From: Rikenellaceae bacterium
Lineage (GTDB): Bacteria; Bacteroidota; Bacteroidia; Bacteroidales; Rikenellaceae
Reading direction: 5' to 3'
NCBI GenBank assembly: GCA_015060165.1
Contig: SUZC01000004.1
Span: forward strand, 111,742-175,741
Length of the DNA stretch: 64,000 nt
Within the stretch, counting starts at the first letter, position 1. Every line of letters starts with the position of its first letter. Of the stretch, positions 33,699 to 44,058 are shown piece after piece. The translations under genes were made by a program, and so were the position numbers. The notes under the pieces were generated by a model that ran no database searches, was not told the origin of the DNA, and saw only the letters and a program-made list of their open reading frames with translations.

Positions 33699-35477
33699 CT
33701 ACATACGCTGTGGGACATCTATACCCAAAAGCTTCATTGCGCGATTAATAACACGCGCAACCTGCGAAGCCAACATCACACGCATACGGCGCTTCTCAAC
33801 ATCTTCCTCGCGAAGAATTGAGTGGTCATGGTAGTAGCCATTGAAGGTCTTTGCCAAATCATACGCATAAGCAGCAATAACAGAAGGTGAGAAGCTCTCG
33901 GCTGCTGAATTCACAATGCTTGGGAACTCGGTAAGCGACTTAATAATCTCGATCTCCTCAGGCAAAAGTTCGGTGCAAGCGTGCGATGAATAATCAATAC
34001 CCGCCTCATCAGCCTTACGCAAAATTGAACATATACGAGCGTGAGTATATTGAATAAATGGGCCCGTATTTCCGTTGAAATCAATCGACTCACGAGGATC
34101 GAAGAGCATAGTCTTCTTAGGATCAACCTTCAAGATGAAATACTTCAATGCGCCCAAACCTACCATATTGCAGATTGCATTGGCCTCTTCGTCAGAGCAA
34201 CCATCCAACTTACCCAACTCGTTAGACATCTCGCGTGCAGTATCGACCATATCGGCAATCAAATCATCAGCATCGACAACCGTACCCTCACGCGACTTCA
34301 TCTTACCCTCAGGAAGCTCAACCATACCATAAGACAAGTGATAGATATTATCGCTCCAATCGTAACCTAGCTTCTTCAAAACGAGCTTTAAAACCTGGAA
34401 GTGATAGTTCTGCTCGTTACCCACCACATAGATCATATCGTCGAGTTTATTCTCCTCGAAACGGCTAAGTGCTGTACCCAAATCCTGAGTCATATATACA
34501 GATGTACCATCTCCTCGCAACAATAGCTTCTGGTCTAAACCATCAGCCGCAAGATCGATCCACACTGAATTATCCTCCTTACGGAAGAATACACCCTTAT
34601 CCAAACCATCTTGAACAAGGCTCTTGCCCAAAAGGTAGGTTTGTGACTCGTAGTAAACTTTATCGAAATCGACACCCAAAGCCTTGTATGTAACATCGAA
34701 GCCATCATACACCCAGCCATTCATTGTCTGCCACAACTCATAAACCTCGGGCTCCTTAGCCTCCCACTTACGCAACATCTCCTGCGCCTGCAACATAATC
34801 GGAGCCTGCTTCTTGGCATCATCCTCGCTCATGCCGCCTGCTACAAGCTCCTTAATCTGCTCCTTATAGTGCTTGTCGAACTCGACATAATACTTACCCA
34901 CCAAGTGGTCTCCCTTCATACCCGATGACTGTGGCGTCTCACCGCCACCATAAAGCTGCCAAGCCAACATCGACTTACAGATATGGATACCGCGATCGTT
35001 TACCAAATTCACTTTGATTACATTGTGACCATTTGCCTTGAGAATCTGCGCCACTGAGTAACCCAACAAATTGTTGCGGATATGACCCAGGTGAAGAGGT
35101 TTATTGGTATTAGGTGACGAATACTCAATCATGATGGTGCGACCAGTAGGCTCTGCCTGACCAAAATTATCATTCGCTACAACCTCTGCAAAACGATCAG
35201 CCCAGAACGATGGGGCGATTGAAAGATTCAAGAATCCCTTGATTACGTTAAACCCGCTTATCTGAGGATTGTTAGCCACAATGTGCTCGCCAATCTCGGT
35301 AGCGGTTGCCTCGGGAGACTTACGGCTCATCTTCAAAAGAGGAAAGGTAACGAGGGTATAATCGCCCTCAAACTCCTTACGAGTCTTCTGAATCTGTAAC
35401 TGCGACTGATCAACCGCACCATATAATGCCTCTACTGTTGAGGCCACAATTTGTGAAATAAAATTCTCGGTATTCAT
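33699..35477 (-). CDS. argS: Arginyl-tRNA synthetase
   Basis: The 592-residue class I synthetase has an N-terminal Add-1 domain, the ATP-binding HLGHIRNNLLG motif near residue 132, and a MKSREGT version of the KMSKS loop near 390. A C-terminal DALR anticodon-binding domain carries YAYDLAKTFNGYYHD. It charges tRNA-Arg. The -7 box is TAATTTTG on the minus strand (35522-35529). The length is normal. Confidence 0.97.
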   Translation of the reverse strand: MNTENFISQIVASTVEALYGAVDQSQLQIQKTRKEFEGDYTLVTFPLLKMSRKSPEATATEIGEHIVANNPQISGFNVIKGFLNLSIAPSFWADRFAEVVANDNFGQAEPTGRTIMIEYSSPNTNKPLHLGHIRNNLLGYSVAQILKANGHNVIKVNLVNDRGIHICKSMLAWQLYGGGETPQSSGMKGDHLVGKYYVEFDKHYKEQIKELVAGGMSEDDAKKQAPIMLQAQEMLRKWEAKEPEVYELWQTMNGWVYDGFDVTYKALGVDFDKVYYESQTYLLGKSLVQDGLDKGVFFRKEDNSVWIDLAADGLDQKLLLRGDGTSVYMTQDLGTALSRFEENKLDDMIYVVGNEQNYHFQVLKLVLKKLGYDWSDNIYHLSYGMVELPEGKMKSREGTVVDADDLIADMVDTAREMSNELGKLDGCSDEEANAICNMVGLGALKYFILKVDPKKTMLFDPRESIDFNGNTGPFIQYTHARICSILRKADEAGIDYSSHACTELLPEEIEIIKSLTEFPSIVNSAAESFSPSVIAAYAYDLAKTFNGYYHDHSILREEDVEKRRMRVMLASQVARVINRAMKLLGIDVPQRM

Positions 35478-35521
35478 ATATAATATTTTGTTCTTATTTT
35501 CTTAATCAACATTTTGCTTTG

Positions 35522-35529
35522 CAAAATTA
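35522..35529 (-). promoter_or_regulatory. -7 box of argS
   Basis: TAATTTTG on the minus strand matches TAnnTTTG, 45 bp before the ATG. Confidence 0.5.
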
Positions 35530-35651
35530 ACATTTTTCGTCGAATATGCCACTATTCCAGCAAGGAAATCCCCTTTTTAACATTAGCTTTTATAAGAAAA
35601 TCGGAACTTTGTGCTATCTTTACACTATCAATCAGAAAAAATACTCAACCT

Positions 35652-36440
35652 GTGTTACGACAAACGTTAGCTATACTACTCTTAATTACACTGTTTGGAT
35701 GCGGCAAATTTGATGAACCTTCACCTCAAAATGCCATACCCCAAGCGACCAATATTGCCATCGCCGATCTTCGCAAATTGGTTGCCGACCGGAGCCTGTT
35801 CATCGAAGAACCTCTTGTAATTGGCGGTTACGTAACATCAAGCGACAAGGCATCGAATTTCCATAAAACATTCGTTATAGAGGATGCCACCGCCGGAGCA
35901 GAGGTGATGGCTGGGTTATACGATCTGCACAATATTTATCCGGAAGGCTACTACGTAACAATCGATTTGAAGGGTTGCTGCATTGCCCAAAATTATGGAG
36001 TGCTCCAAATAGGCATGAGAGCCGAGTCTTACAGTTACTACCCTACCGAATACTTCTCGTCACGCATACTGCTCGACAAACATATTACACGCTACGACGT
36101 AAGAAATCCTGTCGCGCCCAAACCTGCAGCTATAAACGAACTACACCAATCCGATTGCGGTCGATTATTTTGCATTGGTAACCTAAGCAATGTCAATAGC
36201 CAATACACTGCGACTGTCCCTCTCAACCAAACTGGCACGTGGCAAGGATACAATCTGTTTGCCGATAAAAATGGGGTACTAATCGCCGTATACACATCTG
36301 ATTATGCCAACTACGCCAAAGAGTCACTTCCCGATTCGGATGTTGCGATAACAGGCATATTACAATATGGTGAATTGGGTTCGGAAGAGATGTTTATGTT
36401 GAAAATGCGAGATATCAATGACTGCAAAACAAATAATTAA
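35652..36440 (+). CDS. DUF5689-type lipoprotein (first of two)
   Basis: A GTG start at 35652 gives 262 residues with a good lipoprotein signal (TLAILLLITLFGC). The longer frame from 35514 adds an unlikely N-terminus and starts before the promoter-like TATCTTTA at 35615-35622. The segment IADLRKLVADRSLFIEEPLVIGGYV followed by TSSD is typical of DUF5689, an OB-like nucleic-acid/nuclease-associated domain found in Bacteroidetes envelope proteins. The 3' end overlaps the next gene by 23 bp. The function is unknown. Confidence 0.78.
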   Translation: MLRQTLAILLLITLFGCGKFDEPSPQNAIPQATNIAIADLRKLVADRSLFIEEPLVIGGYVTSSDKASNFHKTFVIEDATAGAEVMAGLYDLHNIYPEGYYVTIDLKGCCIAQNYGVLQIGMRAESYSYYPTEYFSSRILLDKHITRYDVRNPVAPKPAAINELHQSDCGRLFCIGNLSNVNSQYTATVPLNQTGTWQGYNLFADKNGVLIAVYTSDYANYAKESLPDSDVAITGILQYGELGSEEMFMLKMRDINDCKTNN

Positions 36441-37215
36441 CACAATCATAAAATCAATAGTCGCTTTATCGCTAATACTGATAACATCGTGCAGCAAAAG
36501 CGATGACCTTGCGGCTGAATACACTGAATCACCTCACGGGAAGATCTCTATTGCGCACCTAAAAACGTTAGCAATTAAAGATTCGAAAGTCATAACAGAG
36601 GATATATCGATTGAAGGATATGTAGTCGCAAATGATTTATTCGGGGAGTATTACAAAAGTATCGTAGTTTGCGATGAAAGTGGAGGCATTGAAATTTCAG
36701 TCGACACACATTCAACAGCAAAAACTTTTCCCATCGCAGCGAAAGTTACAATCCACTGCACATCACTCACATTGGGTAACTTCGCCGGAAGAATTATTCT
36801 CGGAGCAAAAGCAAACGACGATTACACAGTAGGACGTATTGCCGAGAGCGACTTCGCACGTCATTTCGCTATCGACCTACTCGCCGCACAAGCCATAGAG
36901 CCGACCAAGATCACTATTAGCGAGATATCACCCAATATCATTGGTAACTACATAGAAATTAACGATGTAGCATTCACCAATAGTAATGGTATGAAATGGT
37001 GCGATACCGACCCGGCGACAGGAGAATTTCTCACATCTGAAAGAGAATTAAGTGACTCAAAAGGTAATACCATTTCGGTTAGAACCATTGCTCAATGTAT
37101 CTATGCAAGCGAGATTCTACCTTCAGGAATTGGCAAAGTGCGTGGTATAGTAGAGAAATACAATAGCCGCTATTCGCTTCGCATTGTCAACCGACAATTT
37201 GATTTCAACGAATAA
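36418..37215 (+). CDS. DUF5689-type lipoprotein (second of two)
   Basis: The 265-residue lipoprotein (LSLILITSC, Cys near residue 23) repeats the DUF5689 pattern. It has ISIAHLKTLAIKDSKVITED, ISIEGYVVANDLFGEYYKSI and a metal- or nucleic-acid-binding OB-like core. Its start lies inside the 3' end of the preceding related gene, suggesting translational coupling and a tandem duplication. In other Bacteroidetes, DUF5689 genes accompany TonB-receptor-like barrels; one lies at 38433, across obgE. Confidence 0.78.
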   Translation: MTAKQIINTIIKSIVALSLILITSCSKSDDLAAEYTESPHGKISIAHLKTLAIKDSKVITEDISIEGYVVANDLFGEYYKSIVVCDESGGIEISVDTHSTAKTFPIAAKVTIHCTSLTLGNFAGRIILGAKANDDYTVGRIAESDFARHFAIDLLAAQAIEPTKITISEISPNIIGNYIEINDVAFTNSNGMKWCDTDPATGEFLTSERELSDSKGNTISVRTIAQCIYASEILPSGIGKVRGIVEKYNSRYSLRIVNRQFDFNE

Positions 37216-37297
37216 CGGCCATATCTCAGATAAAATAAGAGTGGGTGGGAAGCAAACCACTGCTAACAATATCTTACCGCTTTATCTTATAATACCT

Positions 37298-38311
37298 CTA
37301 CTTCTGCAAAGCCTCCCAAAGCATATCTTTGAGCTTTGTAATATTCATATTGGCTACTGACGAGATGAATACAGAAGGTATACCCTCAGGAAGCGATGGG
37401 CGCATCTGCTCGATCAATTCCTCATCCAACATATCGCATTTGGTAATAGCCAACAAACGTTGCTTATCCAACAGCTCTGGATTATACTGCGTAAGCTCAC
37501 CCAACAAAATCTCATACTCCTTAGCCAAATCATCACTATCAGCTGGCACCATAAATAGCAATACAGAGTTACGTTCGATATGGCGCAAAAATCGAGTTCC
37601 CAAACCTTTACCTTCGTGAGCTCCCTCGATAATTCCAGGGATATCGGCCATCACAAAAGATTTATGATCACGAACTTCGACAATACCCAAATTGGGTTCG
37701 AGTGTGGTGAACGCGTAATTGGCAATCTTGGGTTTGGCTGCCGAAACAACCGACAACAAAGTACTCTTTCCTGCATTAGGAAATCCGACCAAACCCACAT
37801 CGGCTAACACCTTCAGCTCCAAGATAAAGGCTCCTTCATCACCTTCCTCACCTGGTTGTGCATAGCGAGGGGCTTGATTTGTAGCACTTTTAAAATGCCA
37901 GTTTCCCAAACCTCCACGGCCACCTTTCAACAGCACAAGCTTTTCACCGTGCTCAGTAACCTCACCTACATACTCAATCGAGGTATTGCCCTCCTCGTCT
38001 TCTACCAAGCGACGGGCTACGGTTCCCAAAGGTACGGGAATTACAATATCCTCGGCATCCTTTCCAGTCGAACGAGCTCCATGACCATTCTCGCCATCCT
38101 CAGCAAATTGGTGACGCTGATATTTAAGGTGAATCAAGGTCCAATACTGACGGTCACCCACCAACACAATGCTACCACCCTTGCCTCCATCACCACCATC
38201 GGGTCCTCCAAATGCAACGAATTTCTCTCGACGAAAATGACAAGAGCCAGCACCACCGTGACCAGAACGAGCAAATATTTTCACATAATCGACAAAGTTT
38301 GAACCTGCCAT
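37298..38311 (-). CDS. obgE: GTPase Obg/CgtA
   Basis: The 337-residue protein has the glycine-rich Obg domain ([29 protein letters not shown]) at about residues 1-158. The G domain has P-loop GFPNAGKST near 167, switch [12 protein letters not shown] near 214, and the TKCD specificity motif. It binds the 50S subunit and couples ribosome assembly to growth. The short C-terminal tail is normal for Bacteroidetes. A promoter with 19-bp spacing precedes it. Confidence 0.96.
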   Translation of the reverse strand: MAGSNFVDYVKIFARSGHGGAGSCHFRREKFVAFGGPDGGDGGKGGSIVLVGDRQYWTLIHLKYQRHQFAEDGENGHGARSTGKDAEDIVIPVPLGTVARRLVEDEEGNTSIEYVGEVTEHGEKLVLLKGGRGGLGNWHFKSATNQAPRYAQPGEEGDEGAFILELKVLADVGLVGFPNAGKSTLLSVVSAAKPKIANYAFTTLEPNLGIVEVRDHKSFVMADIPGIIEGAHEGKGLGTRFLRHIERNSVLLFMVPADSDDLAKEYEILLGELTQYNPELLDKQRLLAITKCDMLDEELIEQMRPSLPEGIPSVFISSVANMNITKLKDMLWEALQK

Positions 38312-38382
38312 ATTATATCATTTTTCTAAGTTATTCAATATCTAATTCCTAATAGCAAAAGCCTCATCGAGACTTCACTCTG

Positions 38383-38412
38383 CAAAGATACATCTTTCCA
38401 ACCAATATGCAA
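38383..38412 (-). promoter_or_regulatory. Promoter of obgE
   Basis: On the minus strand TTG (38410-38412) lies 19 bp before a perfect TATCTTTG (38383-38390). Confidence 0.7.
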
Positions 38413-38432
38413 AAAACCAACTTTCAGACAAT

Positions 38433-40868
38433 TTAAAATTTCCACGACACAACACCATACCAAGTGCGCGGATATGAATAGGTGATTACATTCTCTTGCG
38501 GGGCATATACCCTCTGCGAACCACTCATATAGTTGCGTATACGCGACTGCTCGTAGCCACCATAAACAATATCATCACGTCCCAACAGATTCCTTACCGA
38601 CAAGGTAAACGACAATCGGGAACGCCGAATATTGAACCAACGCGACAACGAAATATCTACCGTCACTGCATCAGCCAACCGTTGCTGATGCATAAAATCG
38701 CGATATATCTCCTCAGATGCCGATGCTTGACGTGCTACACGCTCAGTACGTCGAATAAATGAGACATCGACATATCTATCGGCCACAGCTTGCAGGCTAC
38801 ACGATGCCGCCCAACCTCGATATGTAATATAGTTCAAGGATACTACACCACTAAATTGCGGAGCTCCGCCCAAACGACAATCCTTAACATAACTCTCAGA
38901 TCTGGAACACACAACAGTATTATCAACATCGGCATAATGAGTCAGAACAGGATTATTTGCATATCTGTACCGTGCCGCCGAAGCTGCTAATGAAGCAGTT
39001 AAATGTTTCGTGAACTTTATCTCCGTAGAGAGTTCTGCACCATATCGTAATGTAGCCAAATCTGATATTACCACATCGCAAAACTCTGCCGATAAATCAT
39101 CATATACCCGCATAGTTTGCGATTGATTTTGAGTTGAAACCACATATGCCGAAAAATTCAAAGAGCCCTTATCAAAACCATATTTATAATTCAACTCGGA
39201 AGCAAAATGAGATTCTGCCTGAGGGTTATCGACAATGCGATTATTATACTCTGGATTCAGAAATATATCTCTCACTTTGGGGCTACGTTTAGCAGCCATT
39301 ACCCCAACGTTGACCATATGAAGTAGAGAGAAATTATACCAAACGACTGCTTTGAAAACATAGGGTGCAAAATTTTCCCTTCGCGAACGACCATAGGATT
39401 CATTTCCTGCATATATCTCCTTTTCATAGAATCCCCGTCGGTACATTAGCTGCTCACCCGCTTGCAACTGTGCATTAATTGTCCAATGTTTGACCCTATA
39501 CTCAATTGCAGCCTCGGCAGCAAGCATCATCTCTACAAGAGAATAATCATATGAGAATATATCTCCTTCTCTCACACGCTTGTTAGGTTCTCGCAAATTA
39601 TTCTGTAAATTTCGAGAGAAAGTATCATCGTCCAAAAGATAATAGTCTATATCGTCGAGATAAGCAGCTCCCAACAAATCGTTCATACGTTTGAAATTTC
39701 GAGATGAACGATACGCGCCTCGCAATCCATAACTTATTGATAAGCCTATTGCTTCACGTTTAAACCGAAGTGAAAACTCTGTCTCTGCCAGACGCTCTAC
39801 CCTATCCTCAACTGCATAGGCTACACCGTCACTCGACATTCTATTTTGGAAATATAATTCATCCCAATCTACTTGAGTATAGCGTTCATTCCGCTCCCGC
39901 CACTCTTGCGCAACGACCGATGCAACTTGTTCATCGAGATAATAACTCGGAAGAAAACGATAGTTGTCGGGGCGAGGCGTCATAGCGCCATACCAACCTA
40001 ATGTAGAGTAACTTTGCTCGCCATATCTGCCACCGACGGAGAGAGTCATTCGGGTAGTAGGCCCCACATTGCAAGCGAAAGATGCCATTGCGAAAGGTAA
40101 ACAATCGCGTCGCGTGCGAGAATTTCGTATTTGATTGCTTTGATAACCCCAATTAGGGTTATACAAATTATTGCCAATTAGAGTAAATGCCTCTTGTACA
40201 GAACCCGAACGCAAACCACGTTCCCCAATTCGAGCCAAGATAAGAATCGACAGCATAGCATCATTATAAAAATACTTTCCAAAACGCAAAGCGACATCGA
40301 CCGAGTTATTAAAAACGCCATCGGCATAGAGGTCGTTTCCTCCTCGAGCCATTGCATACAAAGAGAGATTCCAATCATGGGGCATTATGGAGTGTAGCGT
40401 TGCTCGCACACCTCCCAAATAACCACGTCCTGAAAAGAAAGTTCCAACATTTACAGCCTGCGGCGGCACTCTCTGCATCATTGAAAAATTATCACTCCCA
40501 GCGGCAAGGCTTGAAAAATTATGGTTTGGGGTTATTCCTCCCGAAACAGATCTATCAAACGCCAATCGGCGCAGGATGGGGACCTCGCCACGTTGCATCG
40601 TAATACCATCCAGCCACGCTCCGCGCTCATAAAATGCATATCCACGACGTGCCATATCGGCAAATGAAAATTTATAATCGGTAATCTCGGTATATAAATC
40701 ATCTTGCCGTTGTCCTAATCGATAAAAGAGCGTATAATCAGACTCTGGAGGTACTATTTCATCTTGTTCTGGATCGATTTTGTAGAGATAAAAATCCTGA
40801 TCGGTCTGTTGAGCATAAGCAAAACAGACCAACATCAGGAATAATATTACTAATATGAATCGACGCAT
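38433..40868 (-). CDS. TonB-dependent-receptor-like outer membrane barrel
   Basis: The 811-residue protein has a signal peptide (about residues 1-19, ending AYA) and no carboxypeptidase-like N-terminal domain. Its first part is a short plug-like region. The remainder consists of alternating beta strands ending in the C-terminal FSLTLSVRNLLGRDD and a final TWYGVVSWKF, with terminal Phe as in outer membrane barrels. It lies downstream of pepD on the same strand (62-bp gap). The substrate is unknown, and the plug is poorly conserved compared with SusC or siderophore receptors. Confidence 0.75.
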   Translation of the reverse strand: MRRFILVILFLMLVCFAYAQQTDQDFYLYKIDPEQDEIVPPESDYTLFYRLGQRQDDLYTEITDYKFSFADMARRGYAFYERGAWLDGITMQRGEVPILRRLAFDRSVSGGITPNHNFSSLAAGSDNFSMMQRVPPQAVNVGTFFSGRGYLGGVRATLHSIMPHDWNLSLYAMARGGNDLYADGVFNNSVDVALRFGKYFYNDAMLSILILARIGERGLRSGSVQEAFTLIGNNLYNPNWGYQSNQIRNSRTRRDCLPFAMASFACNVGPTTRMTLSVGGRYGEQSYSTLGWYGAMTPRPDNYRFLPSYYLDEQVASVVAQEWRERNERYTQVDWDELYFQNRMSSDGVAYAVEDRVERLAETEFSLRFKREAIGLSISYGLRGAYRSSRNFKRMNDLLGAAYLDDIDYYLLDDDTFSRNLQNNLREPNKRVREGDIFSYDYSLVEMMLAAEAAIEYRVKHWTINAQLQAGEQLMYRRGFYEKEIYAGNESYGRSRRENFAPYVFKAVVWYNFSLLHMVNVGVMAAKRSPKVRDIFLNPEYNNRIVDNPQAESHFASELNYKYGFDKGSLNFSAYVVSTQNQSQTMRVYDDLSAEFCDVVISDLATLRYGAELSTEIKFTKHLTASLAASAARYRYANNPVLTHYADVDNTVVCSRSESYVKDCRLGGAPQFSGVVSLNYITYRGWAASCSLQAVADRYVDVSFIRRTERVARQASASEEIYRDFMHQQRLADAVTVDISLSRWFNIRRSRLSFTLSVRNLLGRDDIVYGGYEQSRIRNYMSGSQRVYAPQENVITYSYPRTWYGVVSWKF

Positions 40869-40930
40869 AGTTTGAGCTAGCAGAGCCGTAAATCAACAGA
40901 GTTGGAGAAACTGCAATTTGTGTATGCCGG

Positions 40931-42382
40931 CTATATACTCTTCACCACATCACACAACAATCGCCAAAACTTATCTACCGTTGCTATCTCCAAACGTTCA
41001 TCGGGCGAGTGTACACCTCGGATAGTTGGGCCAAAAGAGACCATCTCCAAATCAGGATACTTCTCCAAGAAAAGACCACACTCCAAACCTGCATGAACTG
41101 CCCGCACCTTAGGTTCGGTAGCAAACAATTTGCGATAACTATCTACCGACACCTGCAACAATCGAGAAGTTGGATCGGGAGCCCAACCTGGATAACCATC
41201 AGAATGTTTCACATCGGCACCAGCCAACACGAACACCGACTCAACCATCAATTTTGCATATAATTTAGCACTCTCCAACGATGAACGTTGCGAAGTTGTA
41301 ACTACAATCTTATCATTTTTCTCGAATTTCACAGATGCCAAATTGGTAGAAGTCTCTACCAACCCCTTCACAGCTTGCGACATTGCAAGAACACCATTCG
41401 GCAAACCGACCAACGCCCCAACCAACTTACGCTGCGACTCTAGATCCATCACATCGTCAACTGAAGGCATATCGCTCAATACAAGTCTCATTTCAGGCTC
41501 TGTCAATTGGAATTCAGATTTTATCTCCTCGATAAATTCTTGGCATCGGCACTCGAAATTCTCTCTTTCGCAAGTCGGCACGCCAAAAATCATATAAGCT
41601 TCACGAGGTATGGCATTACGCAAATTACCGCCATCGAAATAGCTCAATCTGCCTTCGTAATCATTCTGCACCTCAATCATCAATCGAGCAGCAATCTTAT
41701 TGGAGTTGGCACGCCCCTTGTCGATGTCATCACCCGAATGTCCACCCAACAAATCAGACACATCAAAACGGTAGAATTTATACCCCTTTGGAGCCTCTTC
41801 TCTACGGTATCTGAATGTCGCCAAGGTATCTACTCCTCCTGCACAACCGATGAAAATTTCGCCTTCGTCCTCCGAGTCGAGATTTATGAGATATTTACCC
41901 GTAAGCATACCGTCACCAAGTTCAAATGCACCGGTAAGACCTGTCTCCTCATCGACGGTAAAAAGAGCCTCTAACGCACCGTGCTCTACCTGTTCATCGA
42001 TAAGCATAGCCATAGCTGCAGCCATGCCTATTCCACAATCTGCACCCAAAGTAGTTCCCTCGGCACGTACCCAACCATCCTCTATTCGTGTACGGATAGC
42101 CTGAGTATCGAAATCGAATACCACATCGGAATTTTTCTCGCACACCATATCCATATGCGACTGCAAAATCACGATCGGACGCTCCTCGTATCCCTTTGTA
42201 GCAGGCTTGCGTATAACCACATTGCCTATCTTATCACGTTGCCACTCCAAATTATGTTGAATAGCAAAATCGATTAAAAACTCAATTATACGCTGCTCCT
42301 TCTTCGATGGACGTGGAACTTGCGTAATAGCATCAAATTGTTCCCAAACCAATCGTGGTTGTAACTGACTAATACTTCCCAT
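40931..42382 (-). CDS. pepD: Aminoacyl-histidine dipeptidase (PepD, M20 family)
   Basis: The 483-residue peptidase has the M20 metal motif SHMDMVCEKN near residue 78, LGADCGIGMAAAMA near 117, and VDEETGLTGAFEL with the catalytic glutamate near 148. It cleaves Xaa-His and other dipeptides in the cytoplasm. An ideal promoter lies upstream, divergent from the GH43-like gene. The TonB-like barrel gene follows 62 bp later and may be co-transcribed. Confidence 0.95.
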   Translation of the reverse strand: MGSISQLQPRLVWEQFDAITQVPRPSKKEQRIIEFLIDFAIQHNLEWQRDKIGNVVIRKPATKGYEERPIVILQSHMDMVCEKNSDVVFDFDTQAIRTRIEDGWVRAEGTTLGADCGIGMAAAMAMLIDEQVEHGALEALFTVDEETGLTGAFELGDGMLTGKYLINLDSEDEGEIFIGCAGGVDTLATFRYRREEAPKGYKFYRFDVSDLLGGHSGDDIDKGRANSNKIAARLMIEVQNDYEGRLSYFDGGNLRNAIPREAYMIFGVPTCERENFECRCQEFIEEIKSEFQLTEPEMRLVLSDMPSVDDVMDLESQRKLVGALVGLPNGVLAMSQAVKGLVETSTNLASVKFEKNDKIVVTTSQRSSLESAKLYAKLMVESVFVLAGADVKHSDGYPGWAPDPTSRLLQVSVDSYRKLFATEPKVRAVHAGLECGLFLEKYPDLEMVSFGPTIRGVHSPDERLEIATVDKFWRLLCDVVKSI

Positions 42383-42411
42383 ATATAGATATTTTCAAAA
42401 TTTACTTTACG

Positions 42412-42442
42412 CAAATTTACAAAATCCGAGCAGTTTTTCCAA
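42412..42442 (-). promoter_or_regulatory. Promoter of pepD
   Basis: On the minus strand TTG (42440-42442) lies 20 bp before a perfect TAAATTTG (42412-42419). Confidence 0.75.
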
Positions 42443-42460
42443 TATCACAATTGTTTTTAT

Positions 42461-42468
42461 TAAATTTG
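42461..42468 (+). promoter_or_regulatory. -7 box of the GH43-like gene
   Basis: TAAATTTG matches perfectly, 25 bp before the ATG and divergent from the pepD promoter. Confidence 0.6.
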
Positions 42469-42493
42469 TTACCGAGTTTTCAATAAAACTACT

Positions 42494-44056
42494 ATGAAAA
42501 GATTTTTATTTGCTACAATAGCCATCCTTTGCACAACAGCAACAGTTTTGGCACAACAACCCAAAGAGAGTGTAAAATTGGAGGATATGATATTCATACG
42601 CCAATCATTTGTGCGCAACTTCTACACCTCCAACAAGGTTATGAGCCAAATCAATATGGAGGGTACAAATCTCTTTCTGCCCAACTCGGCCAACATTATT
42701 GTCGAGAAGCGAGGAACTGCTACAACTCCAACCTTAAAACAGCAAGGGCGTGCTCTTCACATCTCATCTGTCGATACAGCTTCGGCTGCTACTCTGAGAG
42801 TCGGTGCTTTCCACCCATATCTATGCTATGAGGTTCAATTTGCCGATATGGATTCTGGGGACGTGGCCGGTATTGAGTTCTACCCTAACAACAGCATTGG
42901 GGCGATAATCAGAACTGTATACAGCAACGGTAATATAACATCGTATAAAATCATCGATGGCAAACAGACTATTTTGGCTGAAAAACAGACCGACAAAAGT
43001 GACAAAATCGCTCTGCGACTCCAATATACAGGCGTTCGTTTCCACCTATTCCGTATTCACGAAGATAGCAGAGCTGAGCTGTTGTTCAGCATAAAAAATG
43101 ATATGCGAAGCATTGAAAGTTGCACCACCCACTCTTTCGGTGTATATGCAGCTCCTGCCAATGGAGGTAATATCATTCTCAACAAAGCACAAAGCCTACT
43201 TACTTGTGGAACAGGGCAAGCCGACCCACAGATTGTACAGACTACTGACGGTTCTCCTTTGATTCGCGATGGACGACTATATTTATGTTTTACATCGAGA
43301 GGATTCGAGCAGATACCTGACTCATATCAAGGGATGTACTCAATCGACCTCGATTCGTATGAATTGCGTTTAGAGGGTGCTCTCTTCTTCGGCAAAGGTG
43401 ATGGTATTATGTATGGCTTCCACGCAACAAAGGTTGTCTACGACCCTAATAGCAAAGAGTATATGGTAATGACAACAACTCACGGCGACACCCACACACT
43501 AGCATACAGCTCAACCAAAGCCGATATTCTTCACGGAATGCACTTCCTAGAGTGCAAAGAGTTGGATTTCCCACACAACTACACTTGCGGTACTAAAACA
43601 GGCACTAAGTTCAACACTGAAGACCCAGACTTTTTCTACGATGCTAAGGCTCGCAAATGGCGCTTGGCATATTGCGCATTGAAAGATAAGTCGTATGTTA
43701 CATACCTATGCGAAAGCAAGAACTGGAATGGCCCATACAAACAGATAGCTGAGTCAACAAAGAACAACAACACGGGCATAAGAATCACTACAATAGGTGG
43801 CAAACGCTACGTACTCAGTGGAGGCTCCGACACTACATTCTATATCTACGACTACCCATCGTTGGAATATCTCGGAACATTCCTGCAACAATATGCCAAC
43901 GGAGGTTTCCGCGGCTGGCCGACAATTGTGCCTGTTCGCTACGGCAATTACGAACGTTATCTATGGATTACATTCGACCGCGGAGCTCAAACGGGCCGTT
44001 ACTCATACGGCACGCTATACTTTTATCTGGGTGACAAAATGTGGAAAATTGAGTAG
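42494..44056 (+). CDS. Secreted GH43-like five-bladed propeller protein with N-terminal jelly-roll-like domain
   Basis: The 520-residue protein has a signal peptide (ending TVLA). The first half (about residues 30-235) is beta-rich and resembles a concanavalin-like module. The second half is a propeller of the GH43/GH32 type, starting GTGQADPQIVQTTDGSPLIRDGRLY and containing GKGDGIMYGFHATKVVYDPNSK. A catalytic Asp/Asp/Glu set cannot be assigned with confidence. It is probably carbohydrate-active in the periplasm or outside. The fRMsr gene follows 2 bp downstream. Confidence 0.7.
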   Translation: MKRFLFATIAILCTTATVLAQQPKESVKLEDMIFIRQSFVRNFYTSNKVMSQINMEGTNLFLPNSANIIVEKRGTATTPTLKQQGRALHISSVDTASAATLRVGAFHPYLCYEVQFADMDSGDVAGIEFYPNNSIGAIIRTVYSNGNITSYKIIDGKQTILAEKQTDKSDKIALRLQYTGVRFHLFRIHEDSRAELLFSIKNDMRSIESCTTHSFGVYAAPANGGNIILNKAQSLLTCGTGQADPQIVQTTDGSPLIRDGRLYLCFTSRGFEQIPDSYQGMYSIDLDSYELRLEGALFFGKGDGIMYGFHATKVVYDPNSKEYMVMTTTHGDTHTLAYSSTKADILHGMHFLECKELDFPHNYTCGTKTGTKFNTEDPDFFYDAKARKWRLAYCALKDKSYVTYLCESKNWNGPYKQIAESTKNNNTGIRITTIGGKRYVLSGGSDTTFYIYDYPSLEYLGTFLQQYANGGFRGWPTIVPVRYGNYERYLWITFDRGAQTGRYSYGTLYFYLGDKMWKIE

Positions 44057-44058
44057 CG

